Shown here piece after piece: positions 35,122 to 45,184 of a DNA stretch of 64,000 nt; the first letter of the stretch is position 1, and each line of letters starts with the position of its first letter. The notes beneath the pieces are model-generated. The model did not search any database and was not told the origin of the DNA. It saw nothing but the letters and a program-made list of their open reading frames with translations. The stretch is taken from the NCBI RefSeq assembly GCF_020171945.1, contig NZ_JAIVAP010000001.1:248001-312000 (forward strand), written 5' to 3'. The position numbers and the translations under genes were made by a program. Source of the DNA: Bacillus infantis. GTDB taxonomy: Bacteria; Bacillota; Bacilli; Bacillales; Cytobacillaceae.

Positions 35122-35901
35122 TTATTGATAGATACCGCCAAAGACATGAATACCGTTCTCTTTCAGCGGCGGGTTATAAGTGATTTTCCAAATGGTTTCG
35201 CCAAACTCAGAGAAGATGCTTTCGGTTTCCCCGCTGTAAGGTTCACTAAATTCAATCCGGCATCCTCCTGCCTGGACAATTACCGGTTCACCCTCTGTCA
35301 TTTGCTTAACCGGGTAGGGACATCCCAAAAGCTTCGCCCAGGATTCTGCTGTTTCAATCTTATTTTCAGTCAATATCTTAATTGTCTTCACAGCATGTAA
35401 CTCCTGGCTGGGCAATAAGAGACCCAGATTCCTTAATTCATCAAACCTTTCTTCATCCTCCTGTTCCCACTGGATGAAAAAAGGATATGGCAAGCCGCCT
35501 TCCCCTTCAGCAAAGAGCATTTTCCATTCAATCAATTTACCATCTTGCCTTATTCTTCTTCCTTCATGGATGACTGTATTGATGCCAATACTGGCCATTT
35601 GCTCCTGCAGCTTGCCGATATGCTCGGTCCTGAAGCAGAGCTGTCCAATTCTTTCCCCTCTTTTTACCCCTTTTGTGAGCTGCTGAATCAAGGGATTTTC
35701 AGAAGAAGCAGCAATTTCCGGTTCCTCTACTGCCAGGAATTCTATGTATGAAGAATGGAAGTAAATTACACTGTTATAGGTTCCCCAGACCGGATGCTGC
35801 CCGCCCATACACGCTTCCAGTCCCTCCTGTTTCAGTTTATCCACTGCTTCAGCAGGATGCCTGTCTATAAAGTGCACAATATGATCAAGCTTCAGATTCA
35901 T
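35122..35901 (-). CDS. VOC/glyoxalase-like family protein
   Basis: A 259-residue protein with two vicinal-oxygen-chelate modules. It begins [14 protein letters not shown] (metal-type His), then [14 protein letters not shown] and [11 protein letters not shown], as in Glyoxalase_3-like proteins. It may be a dioxygenase, isomerase or resistance-type binding protein; the metal ligands are incomplete to my eye. ATG at 35901 follows AAAGGAGGCGGGACAA and overlaps the upstream AAC(3)-like gene by 17 bases, so the two are translationally coupled. Confidence 0.8.
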   Translation of the reverse strand: MNLKLDHIVHFIDRHPAEAVDKLKQEGLEACMGGQHPVWGTYNSVIYFHSSYIEFLAVEEPEIAASSENPLIQQLTKGVKRGERIGQLCFRTEHIGKLQEQMASIGINTVIHEGRRIRQDGKLIEWKMLFAEGEGGLPYPFFIQWEQEDEERFDELRNLGLLLPSQELHAVKTIKILTENKIETAESWAKLLGCPYPVKQMTEGEPVIVQAGGCRIEFSEPYSGETESIFSEFGETIWKITYNPPLKENGIHVFGGIYQ

Positions 35902-36715
35902 TTGTCCCGCCTCCTTTTTCTTTTTGCAGCCATTTTACCGTAAAATCAACAATTTCCCTTTGATCCATCATCAGACAGTCTGCCTGCCCCACCTTCCCTT
36001 TCATGACTGAATGCTCTTTTTCAAAAGCCCGTCCGATTTCAGGGAAGCGGTCTGAATCAACCTCTGCCTCAGTATAAGTTTTCCAAATCCTATTCCCTTC
36101 CTCAATCATGGCAGAACTTTGTTTATAGGTTCTCAGGCCGCCTGCTCTGTACTCTCCCAAATGCATGCTTGTGCTGTTGTCGTAACCCACCCCAATCAGA
36201 AGGACCATGCTGCCGTATTCATACAGCTTTGCCAGCGGAGATTCTTCCCCGAATGGAAAATCGGTTGAGTGAATCTTTGTGATTTCCTCTGCCAGGCGGC
36301 CGATGGCTGAAAATGAAACGGTCGGATGGGCGCTCCTTCTAGCTTCAGGAAATGTCCTGAAAAGCTCGGCAACCCTTCCCATCCCCCTTGTCGGAGTAGT
36401 GCTTGGATCATAAGCTGGCATGCCTGCCCTTATTCCATCCCACCATTCTTCCGGTACAGCAGGGTTCTGCCAATATTTTGGGTCACTGTTTCCCAGTGAC
36501 TGAGCTGGCATGACGATTGTGCCCCGTTCCCCGACGGAGCTAAGCAATGCCTGAATGACCGCCTGTTCTGCACCGCACACCCAGCCGATTGAACTGAGGC
36601 TTGAATGTACAATCAAAGTCATCCCTTCAGCCACACCGAGACTTTCAAGATCATTCTTGAGCGTCTCTGCTGTTATAAGGCTTGCGCTTCTGCTTACTGC
36701 CAGTTCTTCACTCAT
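35885..36715 (-). CDS. AAC(3)-family N-acetyltransferase
   Basis: A 276-residue acetyl-CoA-dependent enzyme of the aminoglycoside 3-N-acetyltransferase family (B. subtilis YokD type). Signatures: [13 protein letters not shown] (about 34-46), [44 protein letters not shown] and [17 protein letters not shown]. Chromosomal members often have no strong resistance activity, so resistance should not be assumed. ATG at 36715 has only a distant GGGAG. It leads the VOC-YjbQ cluster. Confidence 0.85.
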   Translation of the reverse strand: MSEELAVSRSASLITAETLKNDLESLGVAEGMTLIVHSSLSSIGWVCGAEQAVIQALLSSVGERGTIVMPAQSLGNSDPKYWQNPAVPEEWWDGIRAGMPAYDPSTTPTRGMGRVAELFRTFPEARRSAHPTVSFSAIGRLAEEITKIHSTDFPFGEESPLAKLYEYGSMVLLIGVGYDNSTSMHLGEYRAGGLRTYKQSSAMIEEGNRIWKTYTEAEVDSDRFPEIGRAFEKEHSVMKGKVGQADCLMMDQREIVDFTVKWLQKEKGGGTNESEA

Positions 36716-36907
36716 TGTGTTCTCACTGCTCCCTTATATTGTATGTCTCTCACAGTCTATTTTACTTTCATTTAATAACTAGCGTCTATATTCCGACAAT
36801 GGTAAATCTCTATATATACCCTATGTTGAAAGAAATAATCGCATGATGATGAAATATGCTGAAAAAAGGTACTTATGGACCGATTGTAAATATTTTTCCC
36901 TTATTGC

Positions 36908-36936
36908 TTTTCAAAACGATCACAATCATTTACAAT
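36908..36936 (+). promoter_or_regulatory. Probable promoter of the sda-like gene
   Basis: TTTTCA (36908-36913), 17-base spacer, TACAAT (36931-36936). I see no clear DnaA box (TTATNCACA), although B. subtilis sda is DnaA-controlled. Confidence 0.45.
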
Positions 36937-36983
36937 AAGTTAATAGTAAGAATATTCAATTCTTTTTCTAGGAGGAATGCAAA

Positions 36984-37115
36984 ATGAAAATTATGAGTAA
37001 TGAACAACTTGTCGTCTCGTATCGTGATGCATTGAAGACTGGTATGGAAAAAGAATGGATCAACATACTTAAAGGTGAAATTCAGCGAAGAGGGCTTAGG
37101 CCATTTAAAAACTAA
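36984..37115 (+). CDS. sda: Sda-like sporulation histidine kinase inhibitor
   Basis: A 43-residue helical protein. Its core, MSNEQLVVSYRDALKTG followed by EKEWINILKGEIQRRGL, has the helix-turn-helix hairpin pattern of Sda (LSDELLIESYxxA...EFIxLIxxEIxRRxL). Sda binds KinA and blocks phosphorelay entry when DNA replication is disturbed. ATG at 36984 follows AGGAGGAATGCAAA. It is a single-gene unit with a strong terminator. A related small Spo0E-like helical peptide is the less likely alternative. Confidence 0.78.
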   Translation: MKIMSNEQLVVSYRDALKTGMEKEWINILKGEIQRRGLRPFKN

Positions 37116-37126
37116 TGAAGCGCTTT

Positions 37127-37158
37127 ACCCGTTTAGAGAAATCTAAACGGGTTTTTAT
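37127..37158 (+). terminator. Terminator of the sda-like gene
   Basis: acccgtttaga / tctaaacgggt, 11 bp, followed by TTTTATTTT. Confidence 0.9.
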
Positions 37159-37225
37159 TTTACATCTCCTTTTCTTCAGTTGGCTTCAGAACAAAAGTCC
37201 CTGCAAAAAATTATGGTTCCTGTGT

Positions 37226-37348
37226 TTACCCGCTGCTTCTCTTCTGCCAGCATCCCTCAATAATCTTTTGATATTCTTCTTCACTGATGATCCCTGCTTT
37301 TTTCATTAAAGCTGAATAGCAGTATATCTTCTTCAAAATTCTTCCCAC
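37226..37348 (-). CDS. Tiny hypothetical protein with SHOCT-like helix
   Basis: A 40-residue protein starting at GTG (37348), after AGGAGTGAGGAAA. It has a basic start (GRILKKIYCYSALMKKAG), then IISEEEYQKIIEG, reminiscent of a SHOCT helix (GIIteEEyekik). It has two cysteines. Codon choice and the ribosome site favour a real gene, but the length makes this tentative. Confidence 0.5.
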   Translation of the reverse strand: MGRILKKIYCYSALMKKAGIISEEEYQKIIEGCWQKRSSG

Positions 37349-37425
37349 TTTCCTCACTCCTGCTTTTTATATAGCTTATTCAAGAAGGATGAAATGTTTC
37401 CTGTGGTAAACATTTTTAGATGAAT

Positions 37426-37452
37426 AAAAAAACAGAGCCATTTATGGCTCTG
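37426..37452 (-). terminator. Terminator of odhAB
   Basis: cagagcca / tggctctg, 8 bp with a 4-base loop, followed on the minus strand by TTTTTTTATT, 11 bases past the odhB stop. Confidence 0.85.
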
Positions 37453-37463
37453 CTTCCTAACTA

Positions 37464-38729
37464 TTAAGCTTCAAAAAGCAATGATTCCGGATCTTCGACC
37501 AGCTCTTTTACACGCTTCAGGAAGGTAACTGCTTCTTTTCCGTCAACGATGCGGTGGTCGTATGATAAAGCTATATACATCATTGGGCGGTTTTCCATCT
37601 TCTCGGCGTCGATGGCAACCGGGCGCATCTGGATACTGTGCATTCCCAGGATTCCCACCTGCGGGCCATTCAGGATAGGTGTTGACAGCAGTGAACCAAA
37701 TACTCCGCCATTTGTGATTGTGAATGTTCCTCCCTGCAGGTCATTCAAAGAAAGTTTATTGTTTCTTGCTTTATCGGCAAGATCCATGATGTCGCCTTCG
37801 ATCTCTGCAAAGTTCTTCCGGTCGGCGTCCCGTACGACAGGAACAACCAGTCCTTCTATTGCAGAAACAGCGATCCCGATATCATAGAATTTCTTGAGCA
37901 CCAGCTCGTCACCCTGGATTTCAGCATTCAATAAAGGATTCTTCTTCAGTGCAGCAACAACAGCTTTTGTGAAGAATGACATGAAGCCCAGCTTGACGTC
38001 ATTTTCTTCAAAGAACTTGTCCTTGCGGCGCTTGCGCAGATTCATTACATTGGTCATATCGACTTCATTGAAGGTTGTCAGCATGGCAGCATTCTGCTGA
38101 ACCTCCACAAGGCGATTGGCAATCGTCTGTCTGCGGCGGGACATGCGGACACGTTCAACAGGCTTGCTGTCCTGTGCCGGTGAAGCAGCAGGTGCCGGTG
38201 AAGCAGCTGCCGGCTTTGATTCTTGCTTAGCAGCCTGCGGATTGTATCCGGAAACATCCTGGGCCCTAACGCGGCCAAGAGGGTCGGCTGTCGGTACCTG
38301 GCTGAGGTCAATGCCTTTTTCCCTGGCCATTTTGCGGGCTGCAGGAGAAGCGATCGGACGCTGCTTCTTTTCCTGTTCTTCTTCTGTCTGAGGCTTAGCT
38401 TCGTTTGTTACAGGCTCTTTAGGGGCAGCTGGCGGCTCAGTCGCCTGCGGAGCTTTTTCAGCTGGTGCTTCTGCAGATGCTCCGCCTTCTGTAGCTTCTG
38501 TATCAACCGTCGCAATCGTTTCGCCCACCTGGACAGTATCGCCCTCTTGTGCGCCGAGATCCTTGATGACTCCGCTGTATTCGGAAATGATCTCTACATT
38601 TACTTTGTCAGTTTCGAGCTCTACCACATAATCCCCTTTATTGACAAAGTCGCCCGGCTGTTTCAGCCACTGTGCCACCGTACCTTCTGTAATTGATTCC
38701 GCCAATTCTGGAACTTTAATTTCTGCCAC
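37464..38729 (-). CDS. odhB: 2-oxoglutarate dehydrogenase E2 (dihydrolipoyl succinyltransferase)
   Basis: A 421-residue E2 core subunit of the TCA-cycle 2-oxoglutarate dehydrogenase complex. Domain order: lipoyl domain (1 to about 78, lipoylated Lys42 in [11 protein letters not shown]), an Ala/Pro/Glu linker, a peripheral-subunit-binding domain ([19 protein letters not shown]), a second Ala/Pro linker, and the catalytic domain ending with the active-site His in [13 protein letters not shown] (near residue 391). ATG at 38729 lies just beyond the odhA stop with GGAGGG inside odhA. Cotranscribed with odhA. Confidence 0.96.
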   Translation of the reverse strand: MAEIKVPELAESITEGTVAQWLKQPGDFVNKGDYVVELETDKVNVEIISEYSGVIKDLGAQEGDTVQVGETIATVDTEATEGGASAEAPAEKAPQATEPPAAPKEPVTNEAKPQTEEEQEKKQRPIASPAARKMAREKGIDLSQVPTADPLGRVRAQDVSGYNPQAAKQESKPAAASPAPAASPAQDSKPVERVRMSRRRQTIANRLVEVQQNAAMLTTFNEVDMTNVMNLRKRRKDKFFEENDVKLGFMSFFTKAVVAALKKNPLLNAEIQGDELVLKKFYDIGIAVSAIEGLVVPVVRDADRKNFAEIEGDIMDLADKARNNKLSLNDLQGGTFTITNGGVFGSLLSTPILNGPQVGILGMHSIQMRPVAIDAEKMENRPMMYIALSYDHRIVDGKEAVTFLKRVKELVEDPESLLFEA

Positions 38730-38730
38730 T

Positions 38731-41571
38731 TTAAAATCCTCCCTCTTCCGTACGTGTTAAGACTTCATTAATAATGCGCGCTTGTTCTTTTTTATGGACG
38801 TTCGGGTCGCCTTCCGCAGGGCTTGAACGGCGGCGTCTGCCGGAATAGGAGACTTTTGCACCGGCTGGAGCCAATTCTGACAGGCGCGGCTCAACAAAAT
38901 TCCAGGCACCCATATTCTTCGGTTCTTCCTGTACCCATACGATTTCCTCAACGTTAGGATATTGATCAAGGATGCTTCTGATTTTCTTCATCGGGAAAGG
39001 ATAAATCTCTTCAACCCTTAAAATATGAAGCCATTCAAGGCCAGCTGCATCCTCAATATTTTCATGAAGGTCGATCATGATTTTTCCTGTACCAAATACA
39101 ATTCTCTTCACCTGGTCTTTTGCCTGCCCCAATCCAGGCTGCTCGATGATTGGCTGGAAAGTGCCTTCGCTGAGCTCAAGCCCGTTGGAAGCAACATTCG
39201 GATTGCGCAGCAGGCTCTTAGGCGACATGAGGACAAGAGGTCTTACTTCTTCCCTGTTCAGGATGGCAGCCTGTCTCCTCAGAATATGGAAATACTGGGC
39301 AGATGAAGTCAGGTTGGCAACTGTCCAGTTGTTTTCAGCAGCTAAAGTCAGGAATCTTTCAACCCTGCCGCTGGAGTGCTCCGGCCCCTGGCCTTCATAA
39401 CCATGAGGAAGAAGCATGACAAGACCGGATTTCTGGCCCCATTTCGCTCTTCCAGCTGAAATGAATTGGTCGAACATGACCTGTGCCGCATTGGAGAAGT
39501 CACCGTATTGCGCTTCCCACAGCACTAAAGTTTCAGGAGCAAATACATTGTAGCCGTATTCAAAGCCGACCACAGCCATTTCTGACAAAGGGCTGTTGTG
39601 GACTGCAAATGATGCTTTTGAAGATGAAAGCATATGCAAAGGCGAATAAGCTTTTCCTGAACTGCTGTCATGAAGGACAACGTTTCTCTGGGCAAACGTG
39701 CCGCGTTCAGAATCCTGCCCGGACAGGCGGATTGGCGTACCATCCTTCAGGATGGAGGCGAATGCCAATGTTTCTGCAAGGCCCCAGTCAATTTTTCCTT
39801 TTCCTTCGAGTGCTTCAGTCCTGCGCTTCAGGATCTTGTCCAGTTTATTGAAGACCTTGAAATCTTCAGGCCATGTCAGCAGCTCTTCATTTATTTGCTT
39901 TAATGCCTTCAGGTCGACAGCTGTTGCTAATTCAGGAATGCCTTTTTCCACCGTTTCAGGCGGATTGGTTTCCTCAACTTCCTTTTTCTTATCTGGAACT
40001 TTGTTATAGGCCTCCTTGAGCTTATCAAGGACCTCAGCACCCATCCCTTCCAGGCTTTCCCTTGAAAGAGTGCCGTTTGCTACCAGCTGTTCACTGTAAA
40101 GAGATTTGATGGTCGGGCGCTTATGTATAATATTGTACATAAGCGGATTTGTCGTCATAGGCTCATCCATTTCGTTGTGTCCGAAACGTCTGTAGCCGAT
40201 CAGATCAATCAGAAAATCTTTATTGAACTTCGCTCTGTATTCACAGGCGAGCTGGGCAGCAGCTACGACAGCTTCAGGATCATCAGCATTCACATGCAGG
40301 ATTGGTATTTCATAGCCCTTTGCAAGATCGCTTGCATATCGGGTAGATCTGGAATCCTGGGATTCTGTTGTAAATCCGATTGTATTATTGGCGATGATAT
40401 GAATAGTTCCGCCAGTCCGGTAACCAGTAAGCTGGCTAAGATTCAATGTTTCCGCCACGGTTCCCTGACCCGGGAATGCCGCGTCGCCATGAATCAGGAT
40501 TGCCATAGCCGAGCTTGGGTCCTCCTTTGGATAGCCGGATGCACTTCTGTCATCCTGTGCAGCCCTGGTGAAGCCTTCAACTACCGCGCCTACGAATTCA
40601 AGGTGGCTAGGGTTGTTTGCAAGCGTCAGTCTGGCTTTAGTCGTGTTTTCTTTCTTGATCTGCCTGTCCAGTCCGAGGTGATATTTCACATCGCCTGTCC
40701 AGCCGTAGTTGATGCCGATAGAACCTTCTGAAGGTACGAGCTCTTTATTCGGTGCATGCTGGAATTCAGCGAAGATCATTTCATACGGCTTTCCAAGTAC
40801 ATGGGCAAGCACGTTCAGGCGGCCGCGGTGAGCCATTCCGATATTGATCGTCTTCGCGCCGTCGACAACAGATTCTGCAACCAGCTCGTCCAACAGCGGC
40901 ACAAGCGTATCAAGTCCTTCGATTGAAAAGCGTTTTTGCCCGACAAATGTGCGGTGAAGGAATTTTTCAAACTCCTCAACCTCCATCAGCCTTTTCAGGA
41001 CTCCCAGTTTCTTTTCATTTGAAGGTTCAGCAAGCAGTGTGCCTGTTTCCACCTTATTCCGAAGCCAATTCTTTTCGTTCACATCGTATACATGATGAAA
41101 CTCAAAAGCTATTGTTTGGGTATATACATTCTTAAGATGCTCTATTGCTTCAAATCCATTGCGGACATGTGAAGGGGCATCTGAACAAATGATCGATGCC
41201 GGCAGCTGCTCCAGATCATTCCGGGATAATCCATATTGCTCCAGCGCAAGGATGTCTTTCTCCGGCTTATTGTTTTTTAATGGGTATATATCAGCCGAGA
41301 TATGGCCGTAAGCCCTGATATTATCCGCGAGCCGGATAGCTGCCAGCGTTTTTTCCAGCTGTCCGGGAGCAGCAGCCTGGACAGGTTTATCATTTTCATA
41401 GGTGTCAATCTGAGTTTGTTCAGGAGATCCCCACTTTTCAAAGTACTCTCTCATTTCAGCGTCTACTGATTGAGGGTCCTCCAGGAATCTTTCATATAAT
41501 TCAATAACATAGCCAAGGTTTGGTCCATGAAACCCCTGTAAAGGTCCCTCGCCGTTGGATGGCGTTTTCAT
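38731..41571 (-). CDS. odhA: 2-oxoglutarate dehydrogenase E1
   Basis: A 946-residue thiamine-diphosphate-dependent E1 that decarboxylates 2-oxoglutarate and passes the succinyl group to OdhB. Visible landmarks: N-terminal [37 protein letters not shown] (about 247-264), [19 protein letters not shown] (TPP region), [13 protein letters not shown] and C-terminal [18 protein letters not shown]. Length fits Gram-positive OdhA. ATG at 41571 follows CGGAGGTAATTTTC. The upstream 41572-41835 region is AT-rich with no promoter I can fix and only a half-matching cre-like site near 41702. Confidence 0.96.
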   Translation of the reverse strand: MKTPSNGEGPLQGFHGPNLGYVIELYERFLEDPQSVDAEMREYFEKWGSPEQTQIDTYENDKPVQAAAPGQLEKTLAAIRLADNIRAYGHISADIYPLKNNKPEKDILALEQYGLSRNDLEQLPASIICSDAPSHVRNGFEAIEHLKNVYTQTIAFEFHHVYDVNEKNWLRNKVETGTLLAEPSNEKKLGVLKRLMEVEEFEKFLHRTFVGQKRFSIEGLDTLVPLLDELVAESVVDGAKTINIGMAHRGRLNVLAHVLGKPYEMIFAEFQHAPNKELVPSEGSIGINYGWTGDVKYHLGLDRQIKKENTTKARLTLANNPSHLEFVGAVVEGFTRAAQDDRSASGYPKEDPSSAMAILIHGDAAFPGQGTVAETLNLSQLTGYRTGGTIHIIANNTIGFTTESQDSRSTRYASDLAKGYEIPILHVNADDPEAVVAAAQLACEYRAKFNKDFLIDLIGYRRFGHNEMDEPMTTNPLMYNIIHKRPTIKSLYSEQLVANGTLSRESLEGMGAEVLDKLKEAYNKVPDKKKEVEETNPPETVEKGIPELATAVDLKALKQINEELLTWPEDFKVFNKLDKILKRRTEALEGKGKIDWGLAETLAFASILKDGTPIRLSGQDSERGTFAQRNVVLHDSSSGKAYSPLHMLSSSKASFAVHNSPLSEMAVVGFEYGYNVFAPETLVLWEAQYGDFSNAAQVMFDQFISAGRAKWGQKSGLVMLLPHGYEGQGPEHSSGRVERFLTLAAENNWTVANLTSSAQYFHILRRQAAILNREEVRPLVLMSPKSLLRNPNVASNGLELSEGTFQPIIEQPGLGQAKDQVKRIVFGTGKIMIDLHENIEDAAGLEWLHILRVEEIYPFPMKKIRSILDQYPNVEEIVWVQEEPKNMGAWNFVEPRLSELAPAGAKVSYSGRRRRSSPAEGDPNVHKKEQARIINEVLTRTEEGGF

Positions 41572-41835
41572 GAAAATTACCTCCGAGTGTTTTTTTAAGA
41601 AAACATTTAGTTTCCGGCATTTTATCCCGTAAATTTTTACCCTAAAATATTAGATAGTAACGCAAAATTGTATGAATAATAATTTTATTCAGAGGATAAA
41701 ACGTTTTCAATGACATTTTACCATGCAAATCCCTATCGTACAAAGGATTTAAACTGAAAATTAGAAGAAAAATGCAATTTTTTTTCATCACCTTAAAATC
41801 TATATTAAAAAAATGATTTTTCTATTTTTTTTCGC

Positions 41836-41863
41836 TACACAATGAATATAGTAGTGTTATAAT
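41836..41863 (+). promoter_or_regulatory. Promoter of a candidate small RNA
   Basis: TACACA (41836-41841), 16-base spacer, TGTTATAAT extended -10 (TATAAT 41858-41863). Confidence 0.55.
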
Positions 41864-41869
41864 AGGTAG

Positions 41870-41978
41870 ATATCTAACTTTAAGGCTGTAAAGGATTAAG
41901 GAATTCTACTGAATAAACAGTGATTATTATTCTAATAGTAAAAAATAAAACCGGGAAAGATTCCCGGTTTTATTTTTT
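41870..41978 (+). ncRNA. Candidate small RNA of about 110 nt
   Basis: A good promoter on the plus strand is followed about 75 bases later by a very strong terminator, with no start codon preceded by a ribosome site between them. The transcript would run between the divergent odhAB operon and a convergent small gene. No Rfam family recognised. It could equally be an attenuated leader whose downstream gene has been lost. Confidence 0.4.
41941..41978. terminator. Strong bidirectional terminator
   Basis: 17-bp arms around loop aga: aaaaataaaaccgggaa / ttcccggttttattttt. A and T tracts on both sides suit the candidate RNA (plus) and the 69-residue gene (minus). Confidence 0.85.
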
Positions 41979-42035
41979 ACTTATGATTTGATCTAGTGCT
42001 TTGCCCGCCCCGGCGTTATTCGGTGTATTCCCCCA

Positions 42036-42245
42036 TTATATTCTTTCTATATTAATGCCAAGCTGTTTTGTTTTCCTGCTCTTTAAACTGTGCAGGCATT
42101 CCTGTCTTCTGTCCAGCGGAAAGTCATATGGCCCCTTTACCAGGATGTCCGCATGCAGGAACGGCATATTGCCTGCCTCTTCAATCAGCTCTCCGCTCTG
42201 AATGCAATCATACAATAAGCAGCGATTTTTAATATGTTTTTGCAT
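42036..42245 (-). CDS. Small hypothetical protein
   Basis: A 69-residue protein beginning MQKHIKNRCLLYDCIQSGEL, with two cysteines near the start and a Lys/Arg-rich second half (DRRQECLHSLKSRKTKQ). ATG at 42245 follows GAAGGTGAGTCC. The bidirectional terminator lies 58 bases past its stop. No domain recognised; likely cytosolic. Confidence 0.6.
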   Translation of the reverse strand: MQKHIKNRCLLYDCIQSGELIEEAGNMPFLHADILVKGPYDFPLDRRQECLHSLKSRKTKQLGINIERI

Positions 42246-42397
42246 GGACTCACCTTCACTTTCCTTTTCTTGCTTCTATTTTAAAACAAAAGTACTGAAT
42301 TTTCACAAATTATTATTTACCACTTTTTCCTTTCTTCCGCATAAATTTCTCCTCGCTGTACAAAAAATATAAAGATACTTTTTAAGGAGGAATGAAC

Positions 42398-42577
42398 ATG
42401 AACATCGGCCGGGCAAAAGAAATTCTCGGGTCTGCTGATCCAATTAAAGTAAGCTATGAAGGCGAAGCAGTGATTATCCAGCATGTAGATGAAAAGACAA
42501 GAACAGCCCGAATCTACTCCAAGACTAATCCTGAAAAAGAATTGGATGTTTCTGTGCTGAACCTGATTGAAGGATAA
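42398..42577 (+). CDS. sspH: Small acid-soluble spore protein, SspH family
   Basis: A 59-residue minor spore protein of the SspH family: MNIGRAKEILGSADPIKVSY, then AVIIQHVDEKTRTARIYS and a final LNLIEG. Length equals B. subtilis SspH. The second ATG (42398) is chosen because it is 7 bases from AAGGAGG; the first (42392) touches it. Expected to be made in the forespore under SigG, though no clear SigG promoter was found. Confidence 0.9.
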   Translation: MNIGRAKEILGSADPIKVSYEGEAVIIQHVDEKTRTARIYSKTNPEKELDVSVLNLIEG

Positions 42578-42608
42578 GGATGAATTTTTAAAATTTTTTG
42601 AAAGTTTG

Positions 42609-42638
42609 TTGACTTTCATTGGTTTAATGTTGTAAAGT
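42609..42638 (+). promoter_or_regulatory. Promoter of the met operon
   Basis: TTGACT (42609-42614), 18-base spacer, TAAAGT (42633-42638). Confidence 0.65.
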
Positions 42639-42660
42639 ATAGAAAATTCAATACCTGTAT

Positions 42661-42774
42661 TTCTTATCAAGAGAGGCAGAGGGTATGGCCCTGTGAAGCC
42701 TCAGCAACCTTCAATGGATAACATTGAAAAGGTGCTAATTCCTGCAAGTCCTTCATGGGCTTGAAAGATAAGAA
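42661..42774 (+). promoter_or_regulatory. SAM-I riboswitch (S-box)
   Basis: A canonical S-box leader. P1 pairs TTCTTATC (42661-42668) with GATAAGAA (42767-42774). The conserved AAGAGAGGCAGAGGG, CTGTGAAGCCTCAGCAACC and AAAGGTGCTAATTCC blocks are present in order. SAM binding would stabilise the aptamer and allow the following terminator to form, switching off the met operon. Confidence 0.96.
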
Positions 42775-42794
42775 GAATGACAAGTGCTGCATCC

Positions 42795-42827
42795 AAAAAG
42801 TCTTCTTCTTATAGAAGACTTTTTTTA
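42795..42827 (+). terminator. Regulated terminator of the S-box leader
   Basis: aaaaagtcttct / agaagacttttt around loop tcttat with a T7 tail, 20 bases after the aptamer. Its 5' arm can alternatively pair with the 3' side of P1 (gataagaaga) to form the antiterminator. Confidence 0.9.
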
Positions 42828-42887
42828 TTTTACATGGAGCATGAAGGCATCCGGCGAAGCATTAAGCAAAAAGGAGTGAAAGCACTG

Positions 42888-44000
42888 GTGAAAACAGAAA
42901 CGTTATTGGCGCAGCTTGGCAATCGCAGTGATCAGCATACAGGAACCGTCAACCCTCCGGTTTATTTTTCTACAGCTTACCGTCATGAAGGAATCGGCAA
43001 ATCCAACGGCTATGATTATGTCAGGACGGGAAATCCCACGAGGGAAATCCTTGAGCAGGCAATTGCCTCCCTGGAACAAGCAGATCAAGGATATGCATGC
43101 AGCTCAGGCATGAGCGCCATATCGACCGTTTTATCTTTATTCCGTTCAGGTGATGAGCTGGTGGTGTCAAAGGATATTTATGGAGGCACCTACAGGCTGC
43201 TTGAGCAGGGTTTTGCCAAATGGGGGCTTGTTTCAAAATACGCTGACACCTCTGATATCGATGCGGTAAGCAGGCAGATTACCACTCAAACGAAAGCGAT
43301 ATTTCTGGAAACGCCAACCAACCCGCTCATGCAGCAGGCCGATATTGAGGCTTTGGCGGCAATTGCCCGCCAGCATGGCATTCTATTGATCGTCGACAAT
43401 ACATTTTATACGCCGGTCCTTCAGCAGCCGATCAGGCTGGGAGCCGATATCGTTATTCACAGTGCTACAAAATATCTGGGCGGCCATAACGATGTTCTCG
43501 CCGGCCTCATCGCCGCACGCGGAGAGGAATTATGCGCCTCCCTTGCCCTTCACCATAATGCGGGAGGAGCAGTATTAAGCCCGTTTGATTCCTGGCTTCT
43601 GATGAGAGGGATGAAAACCCTTGCCCTCAGGATGAAAAAGCATGAAAGCAATGCTGGTAAACTGGCTGAATACTTGAGCAGCCATGAATGTGTCGAGGAA
43701 GTGCTTTATCCCGGAAAAGGCGGAATGCTTTCCTTCAGGGTCTGTAAAGAAAAATGGGCGGGCCTATTCCTGCAGAATCTGAACCTTATTACTTTTGCTG
43801 AAAGTCTTGGCGGAACTGAAAGCTTCATTACCTATCCTGCCACACAGACCCACGCCGACATCCCTGAAGAGACCCGGTTAGCCAACGGAATCTGCGGCAA
43901 GCTCCTAAGATTTTCGGTTGGCATTGAGGATCCGTGCGATTTGATGGAAGATTTGGAAAAGGCCTTCAGTGCCTGTATGGAAGGAGTGAATATAAGATGA
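42888..44000 (+). CDS. metI: Cystathionine gamma-synthase / O-acetylhomoserine thiolyase
   Basis: A 370-residue PLP enzyme of trans-sulfuration, first of the met operon; it joins O-acetylhomoserine with cysteine or sulfide. Landmarks: TAYRHEGIG, GYDYVRTGNPTRE, SSGMSAIS, ETPTNPLMQ, VDNTFYTP and the PLP lysine in HSATKYLGGHNDVLAG (Lys about 194). It closely follows B. subtilis MetI. GTG at 42888 is used, with AAGGAG about 12 bases upstream; a GTG at 42876 is an alternative. Upstream codons in frame overlap the riboswitch terminator and are not credible. Confidence 0.95.
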   Translation: MKTETLLAQLGNRSDQHTGTVNPPVYFSTAYRHEGIGKSNGYDYVRTGNPTREILEQAIASLEQADQGYACSSGMSAISTVLSLFRSGDELVVSKDIYGGTYRLLEQGFAKWGLVSKYADTSDIDAVSRQITTQTKAIFLETPTNPLMQQADIEALAAIARQHGILLIVDNTFYTPVLQQPIRLGADIVIHSATKYLGGHNDVLAGLIAARGEELCASLALHHNAGGAVLSPFDSWLLMRGMKTLALRMKKHESNAGKLAEYLSSHECVEEVLYPGKGGMLSFRVCKEKWAGLFLQNLNLITFAESLGGTESFITYPATQTHADIPEETRLANGICGKLLRFSVGIEDPCDLMEDLEKAFSACMEGVNIR

Positions 44001-45184
44001 AGGAAGACTGTTATCGATTCGAAACAAAGCTATTGCACAATAAACATAAAACAGACCCGTTCACAGGGGCTGTAAGCGTCCCGATTCATCATGCCTCCAC
44101 TTTCCATCAAAAGGATCTTGAGTCTTTTGGCAAATACGACTACTCCCGGAGCCTCAACCCGACAAGAGAGGCGCTCGAAGATGTAATTGCCGGACTTGAG
44201 CGCGGAACTAAAGGGTTTGCCTTCTCTTCCGGGATGGCGGCCATCTCCACTTGCTTTCTTCTTCTGTCACAGGGAGACCATGTCGTTATTTCAGAGGACG
44301 TATATGGAGGCACCTACAGGATGGTCACCGAGGTCCTCTCGCGCTATGGAATCGATTACACTTTCGCAGATATGACTAATATAGAGGAAATAAAAGAGGC
44401 TGCCCTTCCACATACAAAACTTTTCTATGTTGAAACACCTTCCAATCCCCTCTTGAAGGTTGCCGATATCAAAAGCATTGCTGAGATTGCCAAGGGAAAT
44501 GATGCTTATACCTTCGTTGATAATACGTTCATGACCCCCCAGCTGCAAAAGCCGCTGGACCTTGGGGCAGATATAGTCCTTCACAGTGCGACGAAATTTA
44601 TCTCCGGACACAGTGATGTCGTTGCCGGCCTCTGTGCAGTAAAAAATCCAGAGCTGGCTGAAAAAGTGGCCTTTCTGCAGAATTCCTTTGGGGCTGTCCT
44701 TGGTGTGCAGGATTGCTGGCTTGTGCTGAGGGGCTTGAAAACCCTTCATGTCAGACTGCAGCAGTCAATGAAAACAGCACAGAAAATAGCTCTTTTCCTT
44801 GAGAATCACCCACTTGTGAAAAAAGTGCATTACCCGGGGCTTGAGAGCCATCCGCAGTATAAGCTGCAGAGAGAACAGGCTGCCGGGCCGGGAGCGGTGC
44901 TTTCTTTTGAGCTTGAGGACGAAGATGCACTGCGGAAATTCTCTGATGCCCTGGAAATCCCGGTATTTGCAGTAAGCCTGGGGGCCGTCGAGTCCATACT
45001 CTCATGGCCAGCCAGGATGTCCCATGCTTCCATGCCCTCTTCCGAAAGAAACAGACGGGGAATATCCGACTCGCTTCTCCGCCTTTCAGCAGGTCTCGAA
45101 AATCCGGATGATCTAATACATGATTTAAGCAGTGCACTTGCTGCTGCAGAGAGAACATGCGCTGCAGCGAGGGTAAAACTATGA
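43997..45184 (+). CDS. metC: Cystathionine beta-lyase
   Basis: A 395-residue PLP enzyme splitting cystathionine into homocysteine, pyruvate and ammonia. Landmarks: HHASTFHQKD, YDYSRSLNPTREALE, SSGMAAIST, VETPSNPLLK, VDNTFMTPQ and the PLP lysine in HSATKFISGHSDVVAG (Lys about 200). ATG at 43997 follows AAGGAGTGAATATAAG and overlaps the metI stop (ATGA, 43997-44000), so the two are coupled. Confidence 0.95.
   Translation: MKEDCYRFETKLLHNKHKTDPFTGAVSVPIHHASTFHQKDLESFGKYDYSRSLNPTREALEDVIAGLERGTKGFAFSSGMAAISTCFLLLSQGDHVVISEDVYGGTYRMVTEVLSRYGIDYTFADMTNIEEIKEAALPHTKLFYVETPSNPLLKVADIKSIAEIAKGNDAYTFVDNTFMTPQLQKPLDLGADIVLHSATKFISGHSDVVAGLCAVKNPELAEKVAFLQNSFGAVLGVQDCWLVLRGLKTLHVRLQQSMKTAQKIALFLENHPLVKKVHYPGLESHPQYKLQREQAAGPGAVLSFELEDEDALRKFSDALEIPVFAVSLGAVESILSWPARMSHASMPSSERNRRGISDSLLRLSAGLENPDDLIHDLSSALAAAERTCAAARVKL

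Noticed and set aside
41700-41720. cre-like sequence upstream of odhA
   Set aside because: On the minus strand TTGAAAACG matches the left half, but the right half (TTTTATC) misses three positions; too weak to call.
42777-42887. Upstream extension of metI into the S-box terminator
   Set aside because: These codons overlap the riboswitch terminator hairpin and do not match MetI N-termini.
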